A stretch of 64,000 nt of DNA from Spirosoma montaniterrae. GTDB taxonomy: Bacteria; Bacteroidota; Bacteroidia; Cytophagales; Spirosomataceae. The stretch spans positions 2,852,001 through 2,916,000 of the forward strand of contig NZ_CP014263.1 of NCBI RefSeq assembly GCF_001988955.1, in the 5' to 3' direction. How positions within the stretch are numbered: position 1 is the first letter of the stretch; each line of letters opens with the position of its first letter. Below the pieces are notes generated by a model. It was not told the origin of the DNA and ran no database searches. It saw nothing but the letters and a program-made list of their open reading frames with translations. This document shows, piece after piece, positions 56,578-64,000 of the stretch. A program made the position numbers and the translations under genes.

Positions 56578-58902
56578 TTACAGGTGAACCGTCAACTCGT
56601 CCGTAAACGTGTATTCGTTATCCTTCACGATGAGCGTGATGGCTGATTTTTTTGTTTCATTTACGATTGACACGTCCTGCTTCGATACGCTGACATTCAG
56701 GCGATTACCCTGCCAGTAAATAGGATACTGGATGGCGTCGATCTGTTCGGGCAGGCTTGGTGTGATACGCAGCTTACCCCCTACCATCCTGACGCCCCCA
56801 AAGCCGCAGACAACAATCTGCCAGATGCCGCCCAGCGAGGCTGCATGAACGCCGTGATCCGACGTTTTCATGCCCGGCCCCAAATCTATTTCCGACGCCC
56901 GCCGGAATAGTTCGTAGGCCAGGGTTGTATCGCCCAGGTCATTTGCCAGTACCGCGTGCGTCGATAAACTCAGCGACGAGTCGTGCAGCGTTTTAGGCTC
57001 ATAATAGTTGTAATTGGCGCGTTTGATCTCCGGACCGAACTTGTGTTCGAGCAAGTACATCAGCATCACCACCGACGCCTGTTTCGAGACCTGAATCTGA
57101 TTGACCTGATCTAAGCTATAATCGTGAAAAATTGAGCCGACGTGTTCCTGCGCCTTATATTTGCTCAGGTCGATAATTTGCTTGCCCAGATAGGTATCAT
57201 CCTGCGGAATAACGCCCTCGGCAGTGGGTTGGGGCAGGTAAAGTTTCGCCAGCCGCTCCTCCAATACCGGAATCTCGACATCGAGCGATAATTTTTCGTT
57301 CAGCCGGGCGAATACAGCGGGTTTTTCAGCTTTCAGTTTCTGGTAATAGCTGATCGCGTTTTCAATGCACCAGTACGCCGTATAGTTGGTAAACGCGTCG
57401 TTGTCAACGTGTTCCTTGTACTCGTCGGGGCCAATTACTTCGTTGATGTGGTAGCGTTGACGTTCGTCGTTCCACTCTAAGCGGCTGGCCCAGAAAATGC
57501 CCGTGTCGAGCAAAATTTCGTAGCCATATCGCTCCATAAAGTCTTCGTCGCCCGTAATCTGGTAATATTGCCACACGCCAAAAGCCACGTCAGACGTGAT
57601 GTGCTGTTCGATGAAACCGCTCCAGATTTTGGTCGATTTGCCCGTTACGATGTCAGCAGCACCCCACACGGGCGTCACCTCGCCGTCGTCCATCCAGGCC
57701 GACTCCCACGGATACATGGCTCCTTTATAGCCATTTTCGAGGGCTTTTTTGTGTGCCCCGCCCAATGTTTTGTAGCGGTATTCGAGCAAACTCCGCCCGA
57801 TTTCAGGGAAGGTGTAGGTAAAATACGGCAGCAGAAAAATCTCGGTGTCCCAGAACGAGTGGCCTTTGTACCCCTCACCCGATAGCCCTTTCGCCCCTAC
57901 GCCCATGCGGCTGTCGTGGGCGGGCGTCATTATGCGCAAGTGGTACATGGCAAACCGAATTGCCAACTGATCGAAATCCCGTTGGCTGTTGATGCTAATG
58001 TCGGTTTGCTGCCAAAACCCAGCCCAGGCGGCTACGCTCTCGGCCAGCAGGGCATTATAACCCCGGCCCGCCGACGCAATCAGGTCGGCAATCGACGCGC
58101 TCCGTAACTCATCCAGCGACAAATGCTCGTGCGTCAGGTCGCGGGTGGTGTAAACGTTGCTGATTTTTTCGAGTGTGAGCGTTTGGCTGGCCTGCACGTC
58201 GGCTTTGTAAATCATGTATACTTTGCGCCGGTCCATTGCGAAGCGCGAGCCAACCGTCTCGTTACCAGCCACTACGCTATGCGTGGCGTTGTGCACGAAC
58301 GTAATTTTCGACTGCGTGGTTTGTTGCAGCATTTGCAGGTGCTGCTTGTCGAAAATGCGTTTTTCGCCTTCGTGGAAGTGCTGCGCCCCGGAGTTGCTCA
58401 CCTGCCCATTGATGCCCGACTGAATTTCGATCTGTGCCGATTCGTTCAGGGGCGTAATGCTCACGTGCAGGGCCATCGTGTGCAGGTCGGCCAGCGACAT
58501 GAACCGCCGGAACGCAAACGCGAACGTTTTCCCCGCCCGGTTTGTCCACTCGAACGAACGCACGACTTCGCCGGTTTTCAGGTTGAGCGTTCGCGAATAG
58601 TTGGTGAACGAGCCTTTGTCGAGGCTGAACAGGTCGCCATCGATCCAGATGTCGAGGGCGGTAACATCGGCGGCATTGGGCAGTTCGGTAACGTCGTACT
58701 CATCGAACTTGTTGAACGTACCGGCCACGAACGTATTGCGCACCTGATTGGTGTAGCTTTCTTCGGTGGCGCAGCGCACACCCATGTAGCCGTTGCCCTG
58801 GCAGAAAATAGCTTCGCACTTGCCCTGAAATTTGGGCGTAAAAGCGGCTTCTTCGACTATCCAGTTAGTCAGGTCGCCGGAACCTGTGTTGTACTTCATC
58901 AT
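56578..58902 (-). CDS. Glycoside hydrolase family 65 disaccharide phosphorylase
   Basis: A 774-residue GH65 enzyme of full length. An N-terminal beta-sandwich domain (CEAIFCQGNGYMGVRCATEE) is followed by an (alpha/alpha)6 barrel with GYKGHSFWDTEIFLLPYFTY, the catalytic acid Glu in the INEVIGPDEYKEHVDNDAFT block, and phosphate-site residues near QVSKQASVVMLMYLLEH and HDSSLSLSTHAVLANDLGD. The C-terminal sandwich is GGVRMVGGKLRITPSLPEQI. Members phosphorolyse maltose, trehalose, kojibiose or nigerose to beta-glucose-1-phosphate and glucose. Which one cannot be told by eye. It is downstream of a MalEFGK-type importer, so it should act on the imported disaccharide in the cytoplasm. No beta-phosphoglucomutase gene is in the window. 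Confidence 0.9.
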   Translation of the reverse strand: MMKYNTGSGDLTNWIVEEAAFTPKFQGKCEAIFCQGNGYMGVRCATEESYTNQVRNTFVAGTFNKFDEYDVTELPNAADVTALDIWIDGDLFSLDKGSFTNYSRTLNLKTGEVVRSFEWTNRAGKTFAFAFRRFMSLADLHTMALHVSITPLNESAQIEIQSGINGQVSNSGAQHFHEGEKRIFDKQHLQMLQQTTQSKITFVHNATHSVVAGNETVGSRFAMDRRKVYMIYKADVQASQTLTLEKISNVYTTRDLTHEHLSLDELRSASIADLIASAGRGYNALLAESVAAWAGFWQQTDISINSQRDFDQLAIRFAMYHLRIMTPAHDSRMGVGAKGLSGEGYKGHSFWDTEIFLLPYFTYTFPEIGRSLLEYRYKTLGGAHKKALENGYKGAMYPWESAWMDDGEVTPVWGAADIVTGKSTKIWSGFIEQHITSDVAFGVWQYYQITGDEDFMERYGYEILLDTGIFWASRLEWNDERQRYHINEVIGPDEYKEHVDNDAFTNYTAYWCIENAISYYQKLKAEKPAVFARLNEKLSLDVEIPVLEERLAKLYLPQPTAEGVIPQDDTYLGKQIIDLSKYKAQEHVGSIFHDYSLDQVNQIQVSKQASVVMLMYLLEHKFGPEIKRANYNYYEPKTLHDSSLSLSTHAVLANDLGDTTLAYELFRRASEIDLGPGMKTSDHGVHAASLGGIWQIVVCGFGGVRMVGGKLRITPSLPEQIDAIQYPIYWQGNRLNVSVSKQDVSIVNETKKSAITLIVKDNEYTFTDELTVHL

Positions 58903-58912
58903 AGGTTGGTTG

Positions 58913-59019
58913 GATGGAACACGGATTTAACGGATGCGACGGATTCAGCACGGATTTCTTTTGCCTTTAGAATAAAAATCTGTGTTGATCCGTCTCATCC
59001 ATTAAATCCGTGTTCCATC
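58913..59019. repeat. Inverted repeat, CACGGATTTAACGGAT word, copy 1
   Basis: Arm 58913-58957 (GATGGAACACGGATTTAACG and on) faces arm 58978-59019 (ATCTGTGTTGATCCGTCTCA and on). It fills the gap between the GH65 gene and the GxxExxY gene, whose TGA stop (59018-59020) overlaps the arm end. Confidence 0.95.
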
Positions 59020-59413
59020 ATTTTTTTAAATTTTTTCGGTCGTTGGTGAATATTATCCGTTTGAATTCGGGTTTCTTGCCAAAATTGAGCAGTAGGCCAA
59101 CCTCCATAGTTGTAGCTCGCAGATAATTCATCAATTGAATTTCATGCTCTTCAGCCAGTGTTTCACAAGCTTTGAGTTCAAGAATTACGCAATTTTCTAC
59201 CAGAATATCGGCAAAATAATCGCCTACCTGTGTGCCTTTGTAATGCACTTTGATTTGCTTCTGCGCTTCTACTTCATATCCCTCATTCTTCAACTCAATG
59301 TATAGAGCGTTCTGATACACCCGCTCCAGGAAGCCGTACCCTAACTCATTGAAAACCGCATAATACGACCCAATAATGGCATCGGTTAACTCTTTATGCA
59401 GCAAGCGCGACAT
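59018..59413 (-). CDS. GxxExxY protein with PD-(D/E)XK-like signature
   Basis: A 131-residue protein with the family-naming motif G27-F-L-E30-R-V-Y33 in ELGYGFLERVYQNALYIEL. A nuclease-like core follows: D69 in GDYFADILVENCVI and E79-L-K81 in LELKA. These match the D-xn-(E/D)-x-K pattern of PD-(D/E)XK enzymes. It ends in a Lys-rich tail. The biochemical role of the family is not established. The gene is placed exactly between two direct copies of one arm of the CACGGATT repeat (58978-59019 and 59419-59460): the stop codon is in one copy and the start codon is five bases from the other. It interrupts an otherwise sugar-related operon and looks like a passenger or mobile unit. Confidence 0.85.
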   Translation of the reverse strand: MSRLLHKELTDAIIGSYYAVFNELGYGFLERVYQNALYIELKNEGYEVEAQKQIKVHYKGTQVGDYFADILVENCVILELKACETLAEEHEIQLMNYLRATTMEVGLLLNFGKKPEFKRIIFTNDRKNLKK

Positions 59414-59418
59414 TGTTT

Positions 59419-59460
59419 ATCTGTGTTAATCCGTCTAATCCGTTAAATCCGTGTTCCATC
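59419..59460. repeat. Single arm of the CACGGATTTAACGGAT repeat, direct copy flanking GxxExxY
   Basis: ATCTGTGTTAATCCGTCTAA and on is a direct copy of 58978-59019 with 39 of 42 identical bases, on the other side of the GxxExxY gene. No opposing arm accompanies it. malK ends six bases further on. Confidence 0.95.
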
Positions 59461-59465
59461 CCAAA

Positions 59466-60578
59466 TCAGGCAATTCGCTCGCCCGATTCATCAAAAAACC
59501 GCAGCCGCTCAATGTCCGTGCCTATCGTAATTACCTGACCAGGTTTGTAGAGCGTGTTGGTAGACGTTCGGAAACAGAACGTGGGTTCAGGATTACCGTT
59601 GAAGTGAAAGTAGTTGAAACTCTCGCTGCCAATCGGTTCAACCACATCAATCGTGATATCAACGTCCTGCGACAGATGCCGTGTAAACTCCACCGCTTTG
59701 TCATACACGTATTCGGGCCGGAAACCGAACGTAACGGCTTTACCGACGTGGCCCGCCAGTTTTGCCTGATGCGGGTCTGGAATGCCAAACAGCACGTTCT
59801 TCGATTTGAAGCCCAGCAAACCGTTTTCCCGGATAATTTCGCCCTCTAAAAAATTCATCGACGGACTACCAATAAACCCGGCCACGAACTTGTTGATGGG
59901 GTCGTTGAAGAGGTTCATGGGCGTATCGAACTGCTGAATGATGCCGTCTTTCATAATCACGATGCGGTCGCCCATTGTCATGGCTTCGATTTGGTCGTGG
60001 GTTACGTAGACCATCGTGGCGTCGAGTTGGCGGTGCAGGCGTTTAATTTCGGTACGCATCTGTACACGCAGTTTGGCGTCGAGGTTGGAGAGCGGCTCAT
60101 CGAACAAAAACACTTTCGGTTCGCGCACAATCGACCGCCCGATAGCCACCCGCTGCCGCTGCCCGCCCGACATGTCTTTCGGCTTGCGGTCGAGCAGGTG
60201 TTCGATGCCCAGAATCCGGGCTGCATTTTTTACTTTTTTGTCGATTTCATCTTTCGGCACTTTGCGCAGTTGCAGCCCGAACGCCATGTTGTCGTACACG
60301 CTCATGTGTGGGTAGAGCGCGTAGTTCTGGAATACCATCGAAATGTCGCGGTCTTTGGGCGACACCTCGTTAACCCGCTGGTTATCAATCAGCAAATCAC
60401 CACTGGTAATATCTTCCAGCCCGGCAATCATGCGTAGCAGGGTGCTTTTGCCGCAGCCGCTCGGCCCCACCAGCACAATAAATTCTTTATCGTTGAAAAC
60501 CAGGTCGGCATTGCGGATGGTGGGGGCCGCTGCGCCCGGATATTGCTTGACGAGATTACGAACTTCAATGGATGCCAT
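59466..60578 (-). CDS. MalK/UgpC-type sugar ABC transporter ATPase
   Basis: A 370-residue ATPase with Walker A GPSGCGKST at about 38-46, Q-loop VFQNYALYPHMSVYDNMAFG, signature DMSGGQRQRVAIGR, Walker B VFLFDEPLSNLDAKLR and H-loop VYVTHDQ. The C-terminal OB-type regulatory domain of the MalK/UgpC subfamily (about 240-370) is complete and contains GFRPEYVYDK and VEPIGSESFNYFHF. It energises the import complex formed with the MalF- and MalG-like proteins encoded upstream. A CCCTCCCC-type inverted repeat separates it from the malG-like gene and a GxxExxY unit from the GH65 gene. Confidence 0.95.
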   Translation of the reverse strand: MASIEVRNLVKQYPGAAAPTIRNADLVFNDKEFIVLVGPSGCGKSTLLRMIAGLEDITSGDLLIDNQRVNEVSPKDRDISMVFQNYALYPHMSVYDNMAFGLQLRKVPKDEIDKKVKNAARILGIEHLLDRKPKDMSGGQRQRVAIGRSIVREPKVFLFDEPLSNLDAKLRVQMRTEIKRLHRQLDATMVYVTHDQIEAMTMGDRIVIMKDGIIQQFDTPMNLFNDPINKFVAGFIGSPSMNFLEGEIIRENGLLGFKSKNVLFGIPDPHQAKLAGHVGKAVTFGFRPEYVYDKAVEFTRHLSQDVDITIDVVEPIGSESFNYFHFNGNPEPTFCFRTSTNTLYKPGQVITIGTDIERLRFFDESGERIA

Positions 60579-60594
60579 GTTGGTATTTGATTTT

Positions 60595-60732
60595 ACCCCA
60601 CCCCAACCCCTCCCCGTTAGGGAGGGGCAAGTGCAAGAGACATTTATTTTATTCAGGCAATGTAGTTGGTTAGAAATTAAGCTATTGCTTCTACTTGCCC
60701 CTCCCTAATGGGGAGGGGCCGGGGTGGGGTTT
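60595..60732. repeat. Inverted repeat, ACCCCAACCCCTCCCCGTTAGGGAGGGG word
   Basis: Arm 60595-60632 (ACCCCACCCCAACCCCTCCC and on) faces arm 60695-60732 (CTTGCCCCTCCCTAATGGGG and on) across about 62 bases. Each arm also holds its own small palindrome (CCCTCCCC..GGGGAGGG type). It fills the gap between malK and the malG-like gene, and its right end overlaps the malG stop codon. One arm is found again inside the FG-GAP gene at 31903-31934. Confidence 0.93.
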
Positions 60733-61540
60733 ACTCCTTCGAGCCTGAACTGGCAACGCCCTGCACGAAGTAGCGTTGAAAAATCAGGAAAATCATCAGC
60801 GTTGGTAACGAAACCAGAATAGTGCCGGCCATGAGCAGCGGCCAGTTGGTTTGCAGTTCGTCGCGGAGGGTAGCCATGCCAACGGGCAGGGTGTACATGT
60901 CTTTGGTATAGGTGGCGATAACCGGCCACAGAAACTCGTTCCACGACCCCTGAAAGGTGTAGATGGCAACGGCTGCCAGCGCGGGCGTGGAAATGGGCAG
61001 GAAAATCTGCCAGAAAATACGGAAATACGAACAACCGTCGATGAGTGCGGCTTCTTCCAGATCGCGCGGGATGGTCTCGAAAAACTGCTTCATCAAAAAG
61101 ATGTTCGGAATTGTTACGAGCAGGGGCAGAATCAGCCCGGCGTAGGTATTTACCAGATGCATCTCGTTGAGAATGATAAACTTCGGCACCAGCAGAATTA
61201 TAGCCGGAATCATCAGGCTACTCAGCAACAGTGCGAAGATCAGGTTTTTGGCCGGAAAGTACAGCCGCGCAAAGGCAAAACCCGCCAATGCAGAAAAAAA
61301 CACGTTCGCAATGGTCTGTATCAGCGTGACAATCACACTGTTGAGTACCCATTTGGCAAAGGGTAGATCGCGCCAGACCGATGCATAGTTTTCCAGCGTT
61401 GCCACAGACGGAATCAGCTCAATCGGCCACTCGAAAACATTCTTTTTGGCATTGAACGAAATCGAAATCGAGAACAGAAACGGCCCCACATACAAGGCGG
61501 CTGCGCTGAACAGGAGGGCAAAAAATATAAGTTTTTTCAT
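60731..61540 (-). CDS. Sugar ABC transporter permease, MalG-type
   Basis: A 269-residue inner-membrane permease with six helices and the EAA loop that docks the ATPase, visible as PRDLEEAALIDGCSYFRIFW followed by QIFLPISTPALAAVAIYTF. The N-terminus starts with helix KLIFFALLFSAAALYVGPFL and the segment ISFNAKKNVFEWPIELIPS typical of MalG-like subunits. The C-terminus is short (QRYFVQGVASSGSKE). It should pair with the MalF-type subunit encoded upstream. Confidence 0.93.
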   Translation of the reverse strand: MKKLIFFALLFSAAALYVGPFLFSISISFNAKKNVFEWPIELIPSVATLENYASVWRDLPFAKWVLNSVIVTLIQTIANVFFSALAGFAFARLYFPAKNLIFALLLSSLMIPAIILLVPKFIILNEMHLVNTYAGLILPLLVTIPNIFLMKQFFETIPRDLEEAALIDGCSYFRIFWQIFLPISTPALAAVAIYTFQGSWNEFLWPVIATYTKDMYTLPVGMATLRDELQTNWPLLMAGTILVSLPTLMIFLIFQRYFVQGVASSGSKE

Positions 61541-61555
61541 AGTGTAGTGGGGGAC

Positions 61556-61664
61556 GGAACACGGATTTTACGGATGGGACACATAAACACGGATTTCTTT
61601 CTTTGCCATTACAGAGTAAATAAAAATCTGTGTAAATCCGTAACATCCGTTAAATCCGTGTTCC
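61556..61664. repeat. Inverted repeat, CACGGATTTTACGGAT word, copy 2
   Basis: Arm 61556-61596 (GGAACACGGATTTTACGGAT and on) faces arm 61625-61664 (AATCTGTGTAAATCCGTAAC and on). It lies between the malF- and malG-like genes and fills the gap. Confidence 0.95.
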
Positions 61665-61672
61665 TCTTTCAT

Positions 61673-62551
61673 TTACGTCTCTGCCGGGAAATAGCGTTTC
61701 TGTAACCAGGTTGTTCCGAAAATAATCATCGCCAGAATAATGGCCGCTGCCGCGCCAAACCCGAACCGGAAATATTTGAACGAGTTCTTGTAGGCGTAAT
61801 ACGACATCGTGGTGGAGGCATTATCCGGCCCGCCACTGCTCATCACAAACACCTGATCGAAGACCTGAAAACAACCAATCAGGCTCATCACAACAACGAA
61901 GTAGGTTACAGGCCGCACCATAGGCACCGTAATTTTCCAGAATTGCTGCCAGGTTGTGGCTCCATCGATGCGGGCGGCCTCGTAAAGTGAAATTGGAATG
62001 TTTTGTAGCCCGGCCAGAAATGAAATCATAAAATAGCCCGACGTAGTCCAGATGTTGAGCATCATAATCGATACCAGCACCGTGTTGGGGTTGGTTAACC
62101 AATCGATGTTCGAGGTGATGCCGATTTGGCTGAGCAGATAATTGAGCAGCCCGGGCTTCGAGTATATCCAGACGAAAATGATAGACGTAACAACCGACGA
62201 CGTGATGGCGGGGAGGTAAAACGCCGTTCGGAACAGCACCCGCCCCGGAAATTTCTGGTTCATCAGAAACGCCAGGATCAACGCCAGCAACGTCTGCGTC
62301 GGCACTACGCCGAGCGTATAAATTACGGTGTTGCGGAACGCCTTCCGAAACACGGGGTCCTGAAACACGTCGATGTAGTTTGCCAGCCCTACAAACGGCT
62401 TGTCGGGCAGCAGCAGGTTCCAGTCAAAGAAGCTGACGAAGAAAGCGAACAGAATCGGGAAGAACACAAACACCGTCAGCAGCAGCATCGGCGCGGCCAG
62501 AAACACCCAGGCCCAGAAGGTTTGTTCGCGGTTAGAGCTTTTAAATTGCAT
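61673..62551 (-). CDS. Sugar ABC transporter permease, MalF-type
   Basis: A 292-residue permease with six helices. The N-terminal helix is AWVFLAAPMLLLTVFVFFPI, followed by FDWNLLLPDKPFVGLANYID, the usual MalF/UgpA start. The EAA loop is visible as PISLYEAARIDGATTWQQFW and KITVPMVRPVTYFVVVMSLI. It forms the membrane channel with the MalG-type subunit encoded next. It lacks the extra periplasmic domain of E. coli MalF, as is normal for most homologues. Confidence 0.93.
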   Translation of the reverse strand: MQFKSSNREQTFWAWVFLAAPMLLLTVFVFFPILFAFFVSFFDWNLLLPDKPFVGLANYIDVFQDPVFRKAFRNTVIYTLGVVPTQTLLALILAFLMNQKFPGRVLFRTAFYLPAITSSVVTSIIFVWIYSKPGLLNYLLSQIGITSNIDWLTNPNTVLVSIMMLNIWTTSGYFMISFLAGLQNIPISLYEAARIDGATTWQQFWKITVPMVRPVTYFVVVMSLIGCFQVFDQVFVMSSGGPDNASTTMSYYAYKNSFKYFRFGFGAAAAIILAMIIFGTTWLQKRYFPAET

Positions 62552-62563
62552 ATCTTTTGAAGG

Positions 62564-62674
62564 GGAACACGGATTTAACGGATAAGACGGATTGACACGG
62601 ATTTATTTTCTGTCGTTACGGAGTAAATGAAAATCCGTGTTTATCCGCAGAATCCGTAAAATCCGCGTTCCATC
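62564..62674. repeat. Inverted repeat, CACGGATTTAACGGAT word, copy 3
   Basis: Arm 62564-62604 (GGAACACGGATTTAACGGAT and on) faces arm 62631-62674 (AAATCCGTGTTTATCCGCAG and on). It lies between the substrate-binding gene and the malF-like gene. The TGA stop of the former (62673-62675) overlaps the arm end, as in the GxxExxY gene. Confidence 0.95.
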
Positions 62675-63896
62675 AATCTTTTAGTTTCAGTTTTTCCAGT
62701 TTCGGAGCCAGTTTCTGCATGGCTTCGTGGGGGTCGGCACCACTGTAGAAAATAGATTGGAGCGATGCACTCGCTTCATCGAACCACCGCTCGGAGTAGT
62801 TGACAAACAGCGGCTTGGCAAACGGAATGCTTTCCATGAACACCCGATACGTAGGATGCTGGTAAAAGCCGTTGGCGTTGGCTACACTCTGCCGCGTCGG
62901 AAAGGCCAGCCCGGTTTTGGTCCACTCGGTCATACCCTCTTTTCCAGCGAAGTACGACAGCATCTTCCAGGCTTCGGCGGGCCGTTTGGCTTCTTTCGGA
63001 ATTACATAAGCAGTAGAAAACGCCAGCGTGGCTTTCACTTTGCCCTGTGGCAGCGGAGCCACGCCGTATTGCACGGTTGGGTAGCCATCTTTCAAATAGG
63101 GAATCAGCCAGCCGCCCGAAATGACCATTGCGGCATTTTGTCGGCCAAACACGTCGCCGTTCCAGCCCGCGCCTACGTCGGTTGGCATGGTCGCAATTTT
63201 TTTGCGGTATAAGCCTACGTAATAGTCCAGCGCACCCAGAAAAGCGGGTTCGGTCACTTTGGGGTTTCCGGCTTCATCGTGCAGGTTGCCACCGTTCTGA
63301 TGAACAAACGGCATGAGCATTTCCGGCACCGGCTCTACCACCATACCGAACTGGTCAATTTTACCATCACCGTTGGTGTCTTTTGTAAGCTTGCGGGCCG
63401 TTTGTTCGAGTTCCTGCCAGTTGGTGGGTGGTCGGCTGATACCCGCTTTGGCAAACATCGCCTTGTTGTAAAACAGCACGTAGACGTTGAAATCTTTGGC
63501 AAAACCGTAATACTTCCCCTTGTATTTATAGGCATCCCGGAAAAGCGGGAAGTAGTCGTTCAGATTAAACGACGTATCGTTCGCCACGTAGGCATCGAGT
63601 GGAGCCAGGGTATTGAAGCGCAGATAAGCGGGTGAGGTGTAGTCTTTTAGCCAGAACAGGTCGGGCGGCTGATGCGTACCGAGCATCAATTGTATTTTCT
63701 CGGAATAATTACCCGGAATGGGTTCATACTTAAACGGCACGTCGGGGTGAGCCTGCTGGAAGCTCCTCATCATACCGCGCATCAGTTTTTCTTCGGTCGG
63801 GCTTGATTGCCAGCTCGAAAATCGCGTTGCGGGCGCATCCTGCGAACAACTGCCGCAAATCAAAATCAGCAACGAACACAGGCCCACCATCTTCAT
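62673..63896 (-). CDS. Sugar ABC transporter substrate-binding lipoprotein
   Basis: A 407-residue solute-binding protein of family 1 (maltose-binding-like) with a lipoprotein signal (MVGLCSLLILICGSCSQD, lipid Cys at CGSC). Typical parts are the start SSPTEEKLMRGMMRSFQQAH, PDLFWLKDYTSPAYLRFNTL, FAKDFNVYVLFYNKAMFAKA, NGDGKIDQFGMVVEPVPEM and VFGRQNAAMVISGGWLIPYL. It captures the disaccharide in the periplasm and delivers it to the MalF/MalG-type pair. It is the first gene of the six-gene operon ending with the GH65 phosphorylase. Such ABC sugar importers are less common in Bacteroidota than Sus systems. Confidence 0.93.
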   Translation of the reverse strand: MKMVGLCSLLILICGSCSQDAPATRFSSWQSSPTEEKLMRGMMRSFQQAHPDVPFKYEPIPGNYSEKIQLMLGTHQPPDLFWLKDYTSPAYLRFNTLAPLDAYVANDTSFNLNDYFPLFRDAYKYKGKYYGFAKDFNVYVLFYNKAMFAKAGISRPPTNWQELEQTARKLTKDTNGDGKIDQFGMVVEPVPEMLMPFVHQNGGNLHDEAGNPKVTEPAFLGALDYYVGLYRKKIATMPTDVGAGWNGDVFGRQNAAMVISGGWLIPYLKDGYPTVQYGVAPLPQGKVKATLAFSTAYVIPKEAKRPAEAWKMLSYFAGKEGMTEWTKTGLAFPTRQSVANANGFYQHPTYRVFMESIPFAKPLFVNYSERWFDEASASLQSIFYSGADPHEAMQKLAPKLEKLKLKD

Positions 63897-63936
63897 AGAA
63901 CTATACGGATTAGAATTTGTACAAAACTAATGTACT

Positions 63937-63971
63937 AAAAAGTAGGGGATATGTTCTGGTTTTGCCAAAAA
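63937..63971 (-). promoter_or_regulatory. Candidate Bacteroidota-type promoter of the sugar-transport operon
   Basis: On the minus strand TTTTTGG (63965-63971) is followed after 20 bases by TACTTTTT (63937-63944), close to the Bacteroidota consensus TTTG-N19/20-TAnnTTTG. It lies about 40 bases before the substrate-binding gene start. Confidence 0.45.
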
Positions 63972-64000
63972 CTTTATTTTTTTTGCATGAAATAGATGTT

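Noticed and set aside
58123..59049. Plus-strand frame of 308 codons opposite the GH65 gene
   Set aside because: Runs across the GH65 start and a repeat; no start signal or family features.

Overview
The window looks like chromosome of a Bacteroidota species of the order Cytophagales, most likely near Spirosoma. The evidence is a SusC/SusD pair with an FG-GAP/ASPIC-UnbV lipoprotein, an HAEPLYID-type barrel protein, a Balon-type (baeRF) ribosome factor, a CrtI/CrtD-type carotenoid desaturase, and starts that mostly lack Shine-Dalgarno sequences. Base composition is balanced, except for an AT-rich accessory island at about 22.8-26.2 kb. No rRNA, tRNA, insertion sequence or CRISPR array was recognised.

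Layout. 0-3.5 kb: 5' part of tex, a cold-shock gene, an FAD oxidoreductase and a CoA-type NUDIX hydrolase. 3.5-9.3 kb: a secretion operon (barrel protein, ABC exporter membrane domain without ATPase, HlyD, TolC) diverging from a TetR regulator. 9.4-13.8 kb: RND efflux pair. 14.6-16.7 kb: ECF sigma factor overlapping a membrane-anchored partner. 16.8-22.8 kb: sorbosone-type dehydrogenase, small enzymes, sugar isomerase and ketoglutarate-semialdehyde dehydrogenase. 22.8-26.2 kb: accessory island with a RelE-like pair between GC-rich palindromic units, then an S41 peptidase. 26.2-28.7 kb: NTF2-like protein, SDR, FolE and PTPS. 29-37 kb: SusC, SusD and an FG-GAP protein. 37-39.5 kb: DUF1361, DgkA, membrane protein and winged-helix regulator. 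39.5-42.5 kb: LolA-like protein, an alkylglycerol-monooxygenase-like enzyme and a Na+/H+ antiporter. 42.6-44.4 kb: ribosome-hibernation module. 44.7-47.8 kb: two-component system plus barrel protein. 47.8-53.4 kb: desaturase operon with HxlR, then two more antiporters around a small HExxH protein. 53.5-56 kb: carotenoid desaturase and a beta-propeller lipoprotein. 56.6-63.9 kb: a malEFGK-type ABC importer with a GH65 phosphorylase.

The most striking signal is a set of about 17 inverted repeats spread over the window. Each has two arms built from a short, imperfectly iterated word and its complement around a short loop. The word differs between loci, but several words recur (GAGACGCAAAGGG at 18.1 and 56.2 kb; CACGGATTTAACGGAT four times at 58.9-62.7 kb; CCCTCCCCGTTAGGGAGGG at 31.9 and 60.6 kb). 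They fill intergenic gaps almost exactly and often supply stop or start codons of the flanking genes. Two lie in frame inside genes (the carotenoid desaturase and the FG-GAP protein). In the sugar-transport operon every gap carries one, and a GxxExxY protein with a PD-(D/E)XK-like signature sits exactly between two copies of the same arm. This repeat system and its possible link to the GxxExxY protein is the main candidate for something undescribed.

Other connections: GTP cyclohydrolase plus a C-x5-HGH pterin synthase suggest tetrahydrobiopterin synthesis, and the alkylglycerol-monooxygenase-like gene 12 kb away is a possible user. An HPF/RaiA-like gene beside a Balon-type factor suggests a joint ribosome-protection operon. 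All functions are read from sequence by eye and memory; no database search was run.
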